Notes under the pieces: model-generated
Database searches by the model: none
Told to the model about the DNA's origin: nothing
Seen by the model: only the letters and a program-made list of their open reading frames with translations
Shown here: piece after piece, positions 5,373 to 11,893 of the stretch
How positions within the stretch are numbered: position 1 is the first letter of the stretch
Layout: the number at the start of each line of letters is the position of its first letter
Position numbers and translations under genes: made by a program
NCBI RefSeq assembly: GCF_050433445.1
Contig: NZ_JBNPXF010000040.1
Coordinates: 1-12,183 of the forward strand
Direction: 5' to 3'
Length of the DNA stretch: 12,183 bases
From: Kroppenstedtia sanguinis
GTDB lineage: Bacteria > Bacillota > Bacilli > Thermoactinomycetales > DSM-45169

Positions 5373-7606
5373 GGTGTTTCCGGAGATCCATTGGAGTCCG
5401 GTTGGCTCTGCTCTGTCTCCCCTGGCGAAGATTCTTGGTGATTGGGATCGATGAAAAAGAGGGCGGCCTCCAGAGAAGCGGAACCGGGGTTGCTCACAGG
5501 ACCTGGTGGCAACCCTTGATGCACCCAGACCTGGTAATCATAGAGCTCTCCATAGGGTGCTGGCAGGGTACGTACTCCCAAAGGAACACCACGCCGAAGC
5601 CGCTCCTTGAAGTCCTTGGCCACCTCCGATTTTTTATCGGGATCCGGTTCATCCTTTTCAATCAGTGCAGCCACAGTGACCCAGTAATCGACACTCAGCT
5701 GGTTCTGTTTCAACTCCGCCTGAATGGTTGGAGTGAGGCTCTCGTCAAAACGGCTCAACATCGCCTCAACCACCTCTTTCGCATCGGCATCTTTGTTGAA
5801 TTCATAACGGCCCGGTGCCAGATATCCTTCCAGACGGTAGGGACGGTCCTTCGGGATGGAATCGAGAAAAGAGTAATCATAAACCTCACTGTTGACGGCT
5901 CGGGTCCACTCTTTTTCGGAGATTCCATGGTATTTCAACACCAGTCCCATCTCCCGAACTGTGGACCCCTCCGGGATCACCACCGTCCAAGTACCACGGG
6001 TCATCGTCTTCATCACACTTTTCAGATCCATATCGGGTTGAATCTGATAGGTGCCAGGCTCAAAGTGAGCTTGCTCTTGCAGTGTGTATCGGATCCCATA
6101 CATCGGGAACAGCCATTCGTTGCTGATCACCCCGTTTTTTTTCAACTCCTGTCCGATTTTAAACAGGGAGTCCTCTTCCTGGATCCGAATATTGACGGCA
6201 TCCGTCCGGGGTGGATTGGCGAGTGCCCGGCTAACCCATTGATCGGAGATGAATACAGTAAAGACCGCCAGCAGTAGCAAGGGGGGCATCATCTTCACTA
6301 TTCGTTTGATGGGAAAGAGCAATCGCAGATCGAGTAGTACTCTTCGCACAATCTCCAGCAGGGTCACTTTCTGCTTTTGTTCGAAAATGCGGTAGCCCAT
6401 CGCGTAAAAGAACAAAGCATAGATCATCAGCAAACCCATCAATAACCAAAGTCCGCTCCCGCCGACAACATCCAACAACCAACCTCCCAGGAGGGGACCG
6501 ATAAAAAGGCCCAACTGTCCGAATCCGTTGGCACCGTAATAGACCCCCCGCATCCGCTCATCGGCAATCCGGTCGATAAATAGACTGGAAACAGGAAAAA
6601 CAAGCGTCTCACCCAAGGTCAGCAACACAATCCCCAAAATAAAAAGGATGTTGCTGTCCCCGACACCGAAAAATAAATAACCGGTGAAACACAGGACGCT
6701 TCCCGCCACTAAGCCGGTCAGCACACTTTTCTTCCCTGCCCAACGGTTCATGGGGTATTGCATCAGGATGACTACCACAGCGTTGATCGTCAACAGCAGG
6801 GCGAATAGCTCCGCATCTTTGCCCAACCCGCCCAGATGAATCGGAAGAGTGGATTCAATCTGAGAAAAGGTTGTAAAGAACAGGATCCCTGCAAGTACAA
6901 AGTAGCCCAGGGAGCGATCCTTGCGAATCACACCGATACATTCAGCAAAGCGAACCCGCTCTTCCGACTGAGGCTGAAGATCCTTGCGAAATATGATAAA
7001 CACCTGGTAGAGAGCTAGAAAATAAATAAGATAGATCACTGCGGTATAGACAAAGATCCGCATCCCCATCACTTGAAAGAGAATAGCCCCCAGCATCGGT
7101 CCTGCCACCATCCCGATATTGACGGCGACATAACGATAACCAAAAATCTTCAACCGCTTCTCCGGGGTCGAAATATCGGACATCAAAGCTTGGGAAGTCG
7201 TTTCAAAAAATGCCCGGCATAACCCATTGAGAGCATTCAAAATAAAAAAGTGCAGAAAAGTCTTCCCAAGGGAGAATCCGAGAAAAGTTCCCGTCCACAC
7301 AAACAAAGAGGTGAGCAGGATCAGCTTGCGCCCCCAGCGGTCGGACAGATAACCTCCGACAAAGCTCCCTAAGGCTCCAGTCAATCCTGCCGCTCCCAAG
7401 GTTAAGCCGACAGATAAGGAGTCCATCTTCAGATTCTCGGAAAGGTGAATCACGAGAAAAGGAAGGCTCATAAAAGAGGCGATCCGGGTCATCGCCGTCC
7501 CCAGGAGCAAGATCCATACAACCGGATGGTAGCCTCCGTATTTTTTCCATTTATATTTTTCTTTTCGGGATAAGGAAGCTTCTCCTTCTTTCAATACAGT
7601 GTCCAT
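5369..7606 (-). CDS. MFS transporter fused to MltG-like endolytic transglycosylase domain
   Basis: 745 residues in one uninterrupted frame. Residues about 25-405 are a 12-helix MFS transporter of the drug/sugar efflux type, with the family motif GGYLSDRWGRK at 84-94. A linker (410-437) leads to a thirteenth hydrophobic helix (439-455). The rest follows the YceG/MltG plan: a LysM-like part (DSLFKIGQELKKNGVIS, 479-495; FEPGTYQIQ; IPEGSTVREMG, 544-553), then LEGYLAPGRYEF (592-603), then the catalytic segment VAALIEKDEPD. Glu650 is at the position of the catalytic glutamate (Glu218 of E. coli MltG), and GLPPGPVSNPGSASLEAAL (698-716) is well kept. The usual LQTDPTV segment is degenerate (LGVRTLPAPYG). 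With an even number of MFS helices the extra helix would put the MltG part outside the cell, as required. The start at 7606 has AGGAG upstream. The C-terminus (720-745) is Ser/Pro/Glu-rich and ends in repeat R2. Substrate and enzymatic activity are unproven. Confidence 0.88.
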   Translation of the reverse strand: MDTVLKEGEASLSRKEKYKWKKYGGYHPVVWILLLGTAMTRIASFMSLPFLVIHLSENLKMDSLSVGLTLGAAGLTGALGSFVGGYLSDRWGRKLILLTSLFVWTGTFLGFSLGKTFLHFFILNALNGLCRAFFETTSQALMSDISTPEKRLKIFGYRYVAVNIGMVAGPMLGAILFQVMGMRIFVYTAVIYLIYFLALYQVFIIFRKDLQPQSEERVRFAECIGVIRKDRSLGYFVLAGILFFTTFSQIESTLPIHLGGLGKDAELFALLLTINAVVVILMQYPMNRWAGKKSVLTGLVAGSVLCFTGYLFFGVGDSNILFILGIVLLTLGETLVFPVSSLFIDRIADERMRGVYYGANGFGQLGLFIGPLLGGWLLDVVGGSGLWLLMGLLMIYALFFYAMGYRIFEQKQKVTLLEIVRRVLLDLRLLFPIKRIVKMMPPLLLLAVFTVFISDQWVSRALANPPRTDAVNIRIQEEDSLFKIGQELKKNGVISNEWLFPMYGIRYTLQEQAHFEPGTYQIQPDMDLKSVMKTMTRGTWTVVIPEGSTVREMGLVLKYHGISEKEWTRAVNSEVYDYSFLDSIPKDRPYRLEGYLAPGRYEFNKDADAKEVVEAMLSRFDESLTPTIQAELKQNQLSVDYWVTVAALIEKDEPDPDKKSEVAKDFKERLRRGVPLGVRTLPAPYGELYDYQVWVHQGLPPGPVSNPGSASLEAALFFIDPNHQESSPGETEQSQPDSNGSPETP

Positions 7607-7640
7607 AAAGGTTTCTCCTGCACTGTGATCAATGACGATC

Positions 7641-7665
7641 TATAGAATGCATGTACCATTCTATA
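7641..7665. promoter_or_regulatory. Perfect dyad, probable operator of the MFS-MltG gene
   Basis: TATAGAATG (7641-7649) and CATTCTATA (7657-7665) are perfect 9-bp inverted arms with a 7-base spacer. It lies 35 bases before the start codon of the minus-strand gene. The distal arm contains a -10-like TATAGA on the minus strand, with a TTTACG 15 bases further upstream as a weak -35. A dyad covering the -10 region is the usual placement for a repressor of the TetR, MarR or GntR type. No regulator gene is adjacent, so the regulator is unknown. Confidence 0.5.
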
Positions 7666-7727
7666 TTTTTAACCTACATTCGTAAATGGGCTGGGAGAGC
7701 CTATTCTCCTAAGACCAAAGTCCGACG

Positions 7728-7762
7728 AAATAAAGGTAGCCTTGGATCGGCTACCTTTATTT
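7728..7762 (-). terminator. Terminator hairpin after the hydroxyacid dehydrogenase gene
   Basis: AAATAAAGGTAGCC (7728-7741) and GGCTACCTTTATTT (7749-7762) form a perfect 14-bp stem with a 7-base loop. It starts 2 bases past the stop codon of the minus-strand gene at 7765. The descending arm is T-rich (TTTATTT) on both strands, so it could work in both directions. Only the minus strand has a gene ending here. Confidence 0.8.
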
Positions 7763-7764
7763 GC

Positions 7765-8670
7765 TTATTCTTGGGGTGTCACCTGGACACGGCCCAACCT
7801 TTCCATGACCTGAACCAAGGCCTGCGTGCCATCCTCCTCCCCGCCGTAAGCCTGAACCGAACGGAGAAGTTGATTCACCTGGGCAGTTCCCAGGAGCGGG
7901 AGATCCATCCGATCCGCCTCCTCCAACACGATCCGCAGATCCTTCTGTTGAAAGCGGACAGAGAAGCCGGGGTCCAAGTCCCCTTTTATCACTCGGGGGG
8001 CTAGATTCGTAAGGGCCCAGGAACCAGCAGCTCCCTGAGTGGTCACCTCAATCATCGTCTCCAAGTCCACCCCGGCTTTTTTGGCAAAGGAAAGAGCCTC
8101 CACCATTCCCAGCAGGTTGAGTCCGCACATGATCTGGTTGCAAGCCTTCACTGTCTGACCCGCCCCGATCGGACCGCAATGGACCAGGTTTTTTCCCATC
8201 GCTTTCAGAAGAGGCTTCACCTGTTCCAAGGTTTCTTCCTCTCCCCCAACCATGATGGACAACGTCCCTTCCCGGGCGCCTACATCCCCTCCGCTCACGG
8301 GGGCATCCAGCATCCTTACCCCTTCTGCAGCCGCCTGAGCAGCCATTTGTCGGGTGGCTTCCGGTGAGATCGTACTCATATCAATCAGGATCAGCCCATC
8401 CCGAGCCCCTGCGAGAACTCCTTCCGGTCCTTCCACCACTTCCCGAACATCGGGAGTATCTCCCACCATAGTAATCACTACATCACTTTGGGCCGCCACC
8501 TCGCGAGGCGAACTGGCGGTTTTCACACCCCAGGCTTTGGCCTCTTCCATCCGGGAGGCCGTTCGATTCCAAACCGTGACGGAAAATCCAGCCCGGTGCA
8601 GATTGCGGGACATGGATTGCCCCATGATCCCCAACCCGATAAATCCCACGTGCAACGACTCTTTCCCCAT
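7765..8670 (-). CDS. NAD(P)-dependent beta-hydroxyacid dehydrogenase (HIBADH/GarR family)
   Basis: 301-residue cytoplasmic oxidoreductase of the 3-hydroxyisobutyrate dehydrogenase / tartronate semialdehyde reductase family. The Rossmann dinucleotide motif is GFIGLGIMGQSM (9-20). The substrate-binding signature DAPVSGGDVGAREGTLSIMVGG spans 122-143. The catalytic lysine is Lys175 in GQTVKACNQ, with Asn179 nearby, and KDL at 243-245 is also typical. WNRT (34-37) after the second strand, with Arg36, suggests NADP rather than NAD. The start at 8670 has AGGGAGGGAGGA just upstream. It lies 19 bases after the thioredoxin-like gene, so the two are probably co-transcribed, and a terminator follows the stop directly. 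The exact substrate cannot be told from sequence; members act on 3-hydroxyisobutyrate, tartronate semialdehyde, glyoxylate or succinic semialdehyde. Confidence 0.9.
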   Translation of the reverse strand: MGKESLHVGFIGLGIMGQSMSRNLHRAGFSVTVWNRTASRMEEAKAWGVKTASSPREVAAQSDVVITMVGDTPDVREVVEGPEGVLAGARDGLILIDMSTISPEATRQMAAQAAAEGVRMLDAPVSGGDVGAREGTLSIMVGGEEETLEQVKPLLKAMGKNLVHCGPIGAGQTVKACNQIMCGLNLLGMVEALSFAKKAGVDLETMIEVTTQGAAGSWALTNLAPRVIKGDLDPGFSVRFQQKDLRIVLEEADRMDLPLLGTAQVNQLLRSVQAYGGEEDGTQALVQVMERLGRVQVTPQE

Positions 8671-8689
8671 TTATCCTCCCTCCCTCTAC

Positions 8690-9256
8690 TCAGGAGCCCA
8701 ACTTTTCCTGCAAGCGGGCCCGGACACTCTGGTTGACCGTCTCCCACAGGGACGGTTCCTCCAACAAACGCTTCTTGAAATTACGGTACAGATCTTTCTG
8801 TTTCTCGGCGAAGTCCGGCGCCTCCTTCGCCGGTAGATTGGCATTCATCGCATCCACTAATTGCTGCACTTCTGGAGAGCGAGGCCCCCAGACCGCCCGT
8901 TCATTCCCTTGGTCATCAAAAAAGACAAAGATCGGAATCGACCGGGACTTTCCGTTGGTCAGGTATTGATCCATCAATTCCAGATTCTCATCCCGAATCA
9001 GATACCGCATCTGGATCCCGGCGGTCTCGGCGATTCGTTTCAGAATGGGTAGACACATCATGGCATCCCCGCACCAATCTGCAGTCAGGACGACAGCTCG
9101 CAGTTTCTCTCCGGCCAGCCCTTGGTAGAAAGGAAGGTCTTCCTCTGGCAAACGATAATTTTCATAGATTTGCTGGAGTCCTTCACGATTCACCTTCATA
9201 TCCTCCACATAGGCCTGCCAAGTCATGCCCTTGTCAAACCACTGATTGAGATCCAT
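8690..9256 (-). CDS. Thioredoxin-fold family protein (Thioredoxin_9 type)
   Basis: 188-residue soluble protein resembling the Thioredoxin_9 group common in Bacillota. The strand AVVLTADWCGDAMMC (54-68) carries Cys62 and Cys68. They are separated by five residues, so this is not a classic CxxC redox pair; WCGD is the group's hallmark. SIPIF (106-110) gives the cis-proline of the fold, followed by VFFDDQGNERAVWG (111-124). The N-terminal 45 residues are helical. No signal peptide, so it acts in the cytoplasm. The start at 9256 has TAAGGAGGGG 5-6 bases upstream, and TACAAT (9292-9287, minus strand) is a possible -10. It is the first gene of a two-gene unit with the dehydrogenase at 7765-8670. 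Biochemical role is not known; a thiol-disulfide or bacillithiol-linked function is possible. Confidence 0.8.
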   Translation of the reverse strand: MDLNQWFDKGMTWQAYVEDMKVNREGLQQIYENYRLPEEDLPFYQGLAGEKLRAVVLTADWCGDAMMCLPILKRIAETAGIQMRYLIRDENLELMDQYLTNGKSRSIPIFVFFDDQGNERAVWGPRSPEVQQLVDAMNANLPAKEAPDFAEKQKDLYRNFKKRLLEEPSLWETVNQSVRARLQEKLGS

Positions 9257-9323
9257 CTTTGCCCCTCCTTATCCTGTTCTCCCTCTATTGTAACCGAACT
9301 TGGAACCTCATTGTCGGAAGCGG

Positions 9324-9403
9324 AAAAAAGGAGTAGAATCGGCATGAGCCAATACCTCGTATACCGAAATATTATAATTGTAAAAGGGGGGCTGCCACCT
9401 TGA
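9324..9403 (+). promoter_or_regulatory. Possible leader peptide and RBS region before the EamA gene
   Basis: AAAAAAGGAG (9324-9333) is followed 10 bases later by an ATG (9344) that opens a 19-codon frame, MSQYLVYRNIIIVKGGLPP. It stops at a TGA (9401-9403) that overlaps the TTG start of the EamA gene. The EamA ribosome binding site AAAAGGGGGG lies inside the last codons. This is the geometry of translational coupling. A competing reading is a promoter -10 at TATAAT (9373-9378), in which case the leader would not be transcribed whole. Confidence 0.3.
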
Positions 9404-10335
9404 CCAAGCGTACCGTTTATCTGATCATGGTTTTCAACATGATGATTTGGGGGTTGAATACCGTAGCCCTCAAAGTGCTGGTGCAATACCTTCCACCCTT
9501 GACCTTGCAGTCCCTTCGCATCTTCCTGGCGGGGTTGGTGCTACTCCCCTTCCTCTTACTCCAAAAACAATGGCGCCTCCCCCAAGCGAAGGAATGGCCT
9601 CACTTGGCCGGGGCAATCCTGTTTGGAGCCGTGGGGCATCATTCCTGTCTCGCTCTCGGAGTGGAGCAGACCAGCGCCACCAACACCGCCTTGATTCTGG
9701 GGCTGGTTCCTCTTGCCACTGCCTTGATGGCGGTGATCTTTTTGCGAGACCGAATCAGTTGGATGCGAGGCGCGGGTATTTTACTGGGATTCCTGGGGGT
9801 CGCTTTTGTGGTTTTGCAAGGAAGCGGTGAGATGGGCGGGCACATCACTGGAGATTTATGGGTGTTGGGAGCCATGGCTACCCAAGCTGCCAGCTTCATA
9901 TATATTAAAAAGGCGACAGACACTATGGACGCCAAACAGGTGACCACACTGATGTTCCTGACTGGTTCGGTCATCATATTTATCATCAGTCTGTTCCTCC
10001 ACCCCCAAGGGCTGGGGCAAGTCGTGGATATCCCCGCCTGGGTATGGGGACTCTTCTTCGCCTCTGGAGTGATCGCCACCGGATTGGGACATATGCTCTA
10101 TAATTCATCGATCCACCGGTTGGGACCGGGGCAATCGGCTATTTTTATCAATCTAACACCCTTCTTCGCCCTGATGGGATCCTCATTTTTCCTGCAAGAG
10201 ACGATCCGTCTGTCCCAGATCGCCGGCTTCTTTCTGATCGCCGCCGGTGTTTTCCTTGGCTCTGGCGCTGCAGAGGAAAGAAAGAAAACTATTCCCGCAG
10301 GACAACTATCCGAAAAAAGAACCCATTCTCTGTAA
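9400..10335 (+). CDS. EamA/DMT superfamily transporter
   Basis: 311-residue membrane protein of the drug/metabolite transporter superfamily with two EamA repeats and about ten transmembrane helices. Repeat one (about 6-140) includes NMMIWGLNTVALKVL and the LRIFLAGLVLLP segment. Repeat two (about 150-288) includes VLGAMATQAASFIYIKK and, near the end, FINLTPFFALMGSSFFLQETI, the usual EamA signature before the last helix pair. The tail is short and basic. The start is TTG at 9400 with AAAAGGGGGG 8 bases upstream. The first in-frame ATG (residue 10) would cut into helix one. It is divergent from the thioredoxin-like gene. The substrate is unknown; relatives export amino acids or other metabolites. 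Confidence 0.88.
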   Translation: MTKRTVYLIMVFNMMIWGLNTVALKVLVQYLPPLTLQSLRIFLAGLVLLPFLLLQKQWRLPQAKEWPHLAGAILFGAVGHHSCLALGVEQTSATNTALILGLVPLATALMAVIFLRDRISWMRGAGILLGFLGVAFVVLQGSGEMGGHITGDLWVLGAMATQAASFIYIKKATDTMDAKQVTTLMFLTGSVIIFIISLFLHPQGLGQVVDIPAWVWGLFFASGVIATGLGHMLYNSSIHRLGPGQSAIFINLTPFFALMGSSFFLQETIRLSQIAGFFLIAAGVFLGSGAAEERKKTIPAGQLSEKRTHSL

Positions 10336-10373
10336 AAAAAAGAGTCCGTCCCTCAAAACTGAGCAGGACGGAC
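10334..10373 (-). terminator. Intrinsic terminator for the SprT-like gene
   Basis: On the minus strand GTCCGTCC (10373-10366) pairs with GGACGGAC (10351-10344). An inner CTCA/TGAG helix (10363-10360 with 10355-10352) sits beyond a 2-base bulge. The stem is followed by TC and eight T (10341-10334). Its T-run overlaps the stop codon of the plus-strand EamA gene. It lies about 195 bases past the SprT-like stop codon. Confidence 0.75.
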
Positions 10374-10439
10374 CATGATCTATACATTAACAGATGAGGA
10401 GGGATCAACCCGATCTCAGAATACCCGAAGAAGACCCCA

Positions 10440-10468
10440 CCGGCCAATCCACAGAATGGCCGGTTTTT
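10440..10468 (+). terminator. Intrinsic terminator for the EamA gene
   Basis: CCGGCCA (10440-10446) pairs with TGGCCGG (10457-10463) around a 10-base loop, followed by TTTTT. It lies about 105 bases past the EamA stop codon. Confidence 0.8.
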
Positions 10469-10567
10469 ATTAGTTCCTATAAAGTATTCCTGTCATCCGT
10501 CTCTGGTGGGTGCCCCCCTCCAAAGTTCCCGTTCACGCAGTTTCGGGGGTGAGCTTTTGCATGATGA

Positions 10568-11065
10568 TCATATCTCCTCCAGACTTAGTGAACCTCCACA
10601 GGCGCCGCAGCGGTAGCGGCTGGGATTCATTCGTTTTTTACGCCAAGCCTTGCGTCCGCAAGCTTGGCATTGGAGGACATAGCGAACCGGTTGCTTTCTG
10701 GTGTTTCCCGAAAGCGGGGGTGTGTAGCGAAGACCCTCTACCTGTTTCAACAGATCTTTAAAGTCGGCATCCCGGTGACGGTAGCCTTTTCCCTCTAGAT
10801 GAAGATGATAATGACACAACTCATGACGGATGATTCCCCCCACCACCTCCATGCCCAACTCCTCCAGATGCCGCGGGCTGATTTCGATCCGGTGATCTTC
10901 GAGAAAATAGCGACCTCCGGTGGTACGCAAGCGAAAATTGAATCGCGCCAGATGGGTGAAAGGTTTGCCAAACCACTCCAGTGAGAGTGCTTCCACCCAA
11001 TGCTGCAGGGCGTGATCATCCCCCGGCTCCACATGAAATTGGGCGGATCGATGATTCGAACTCAC
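10568..11065 (-). CDS. SprT-like protein, YdcK type
   Basis: 165 residues with the zinc-metalloprotease-like SprT fold plus a C-terminal zinc ribbon. The HExxH motif is HELCHYH (about residues 89-95), followed by LHLEGKGYRHRDADFK as in Bacillus YdcK. The N-terminal half has the family stretch WFGKPFTHLARFNFRLRTTGGRYFLEDHRIEIS. The ribbon has Cys-x2-Cys twice, CQAC and CGAC, near the C-terminus. I chose GTG at 11065 because GAAAGGGGA precedes it and the core homology begins a few residues later. A TTG at 11158 would add 31 residues unlike the family and lacks a ribosome binding site. SprT proteins of eukaryotes cleave DNA-protein crosslinks, but the bacterial function is not established. Convergent with the EamA gene. 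Confidence 0.85.
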   Translation of the reverse strand: MSSNHRSAQFHVEPGDDHALQHWVEALSLEWFGKPFTHLARFNFRLRTTGGRYFLEDHRIEISPRHLEELGMEVVGGIIRHELCHYHLHLEGKGYRHRDADFKDLLKQVEGLRYTPPLSGNTRKQPVRYVLQCQACGRKAWRKKRMNPSRYRCGACGGSLSLEEI

Positions 11066-11269
11066 AGAACCGCATCCCCTTTCATACACTCTAATGAGAC
11101 GACTACGCCAACTGGGAGGCGTTTCAGTATGCCTTATTGGTTGTGTAGACAGTTGCAACAGGCTTTTTTAGGGAAGGATCGAAGACAGATCCGCATCTTA
11201 AATGAATGTTGGTTTCAGTATCAACAAAAAAACGAAAATCTGCAATACCAGACCGAAGGATAATCCTGT

Positions 11270-11315
11270 AAAAAGAGCCCAAGGGTCCCGATCACATCGG
11301 ACCCTTGGGCTCTTT
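11270..11315 (-). terminator. Intrinsic terminator after the hypothetical gene at 11351-11800
   Basis: AAAGAGCCCAAGGGTCC (11272-11288) and its reverse complement (11299-11315) form a perfect 17-bp stem with a 10-base loop. On the minus strand it ends in TTTTT (11274-11270). It starts about 35 bases past the stop codon. Confidence 0.85.
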
Positions 11316-11350
11316 GCATAGGTACTTCCTTCATGAAGAGGGCGGAACAT

Positions 11351-11800
11351 TTACATATTCACAGGGCTTTCCTTCTCCCTTTGCTCGATGGAACCGCCAC
11401 TCTCACCGGAGGTGACCATCAGGATGGAGGCGATGACAGCACTGCCGGTCAGGTAGAGCGCTTCAGCGAGAGTGGAATCGATGGCGTATTGGGGGTCCTC
11501 TTCCCGACGGGCGAAGGGGGAGCGGTTCTGGGAGCCGTTCCGTTTATGCATCATGTTTTCCACAGCCTGACGGCAGCGGTCTGAGGCGAGTACCATCGGG
11601 TAGATTCGTTCAAAGGTGCGGCCGACGAATTCATCCCGATTGCGGGACGCACCAGGCAATTCCTGCCCTTTCATCTCCGCTTCCACAAAAGCGGCGATCT
11701 CCGCCAGTTCAGCTGGGGAGTTCCGAAAATATGAACCGCAGGCTTCCGCCATTTTCGCCATCTTTTCGCTCATTTCCCGGGGAACATTGGATTCGATCAT
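11351..11800 (-). CDS. Hypothetical protein
   Basis: 149 residues; family not recognised. The N-terminal half is helical and acidic/basic mixed (PREMSEKMAKMAEACGSYFRNS, then AELAEIAAFVEAEMKG). A central basic Asn/Arg-rich linker (MMHKRNGSQNRSPFARR) follows. Near the C-terminus is a moderately hydrophobic stretch, TLAEALYLTGSAVIASILMV (about 110-130), that could be an amphipathic or single membrane helix. There is no signal peptide. I chose the ATG at 11800 because AAAGGAGGG lies 5 bases upstream. The longer frame starting at 11866 would run through a terminator hairpin. Monocistronic, with a strong terminator. Confidence 0.7.
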   Translation of the reverse strand: MIESNVPREMSEKMAKMAEACGSYFRNSPAELAEIAAFVEAEMKGQELPGASRNRDEFVGRTFERIYPMVLASDRCRQAVENMMHKRNGSQNRSPFARREEDPQYAIDSTLAEALYLTGSAVIASILMVTSGESGGSIEQREKESPVNM

Positions 11801-11855
11801 AAGCACCCTCCTTTGCCTTTGTTTTTCCCTGGTGGGATGATTCCATACCAAACAG

Positions 11856-11893
11856 ACAGCCGTCATGCCCTGCCGGGCATAACGGCTGTTTTT
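11856..11893 (+). terminator. Plus-strand intrinsic terminator hairpin without an obvious gene
   Basis: ACAGCCGT (11856-11863) pairs with ACGGCTGT (11882-11889). After one mismatch, ATGCCC pairs with GGGCAT around TGCC. TTTT (11890-11893) follows on the plus strand. No plus-strand gene ends here, because both neighbours to the left read leftward. The second structured element begins right at its T-run. On the minus strand it is part of the leader of the gene at 11351-11800, but there it has no clear U-tract. Confidence 0.65.

Noticed and set aside
5354..6277. Plus-strand open frame of 307 codons
   Set aside because: It lies antisense to the MltG part of the fusion gene. Its low-complexity composition is typical of a shadow frame, and it has no recognisable domain.
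11040..11075. GTTCGAATC-like tRNA T-loop on the minus strand
   Set aside because: The flanking bases do not form the 5-bp T stem, and no anticodon or D arm is found. It is coding sequence near the SprT-like start.
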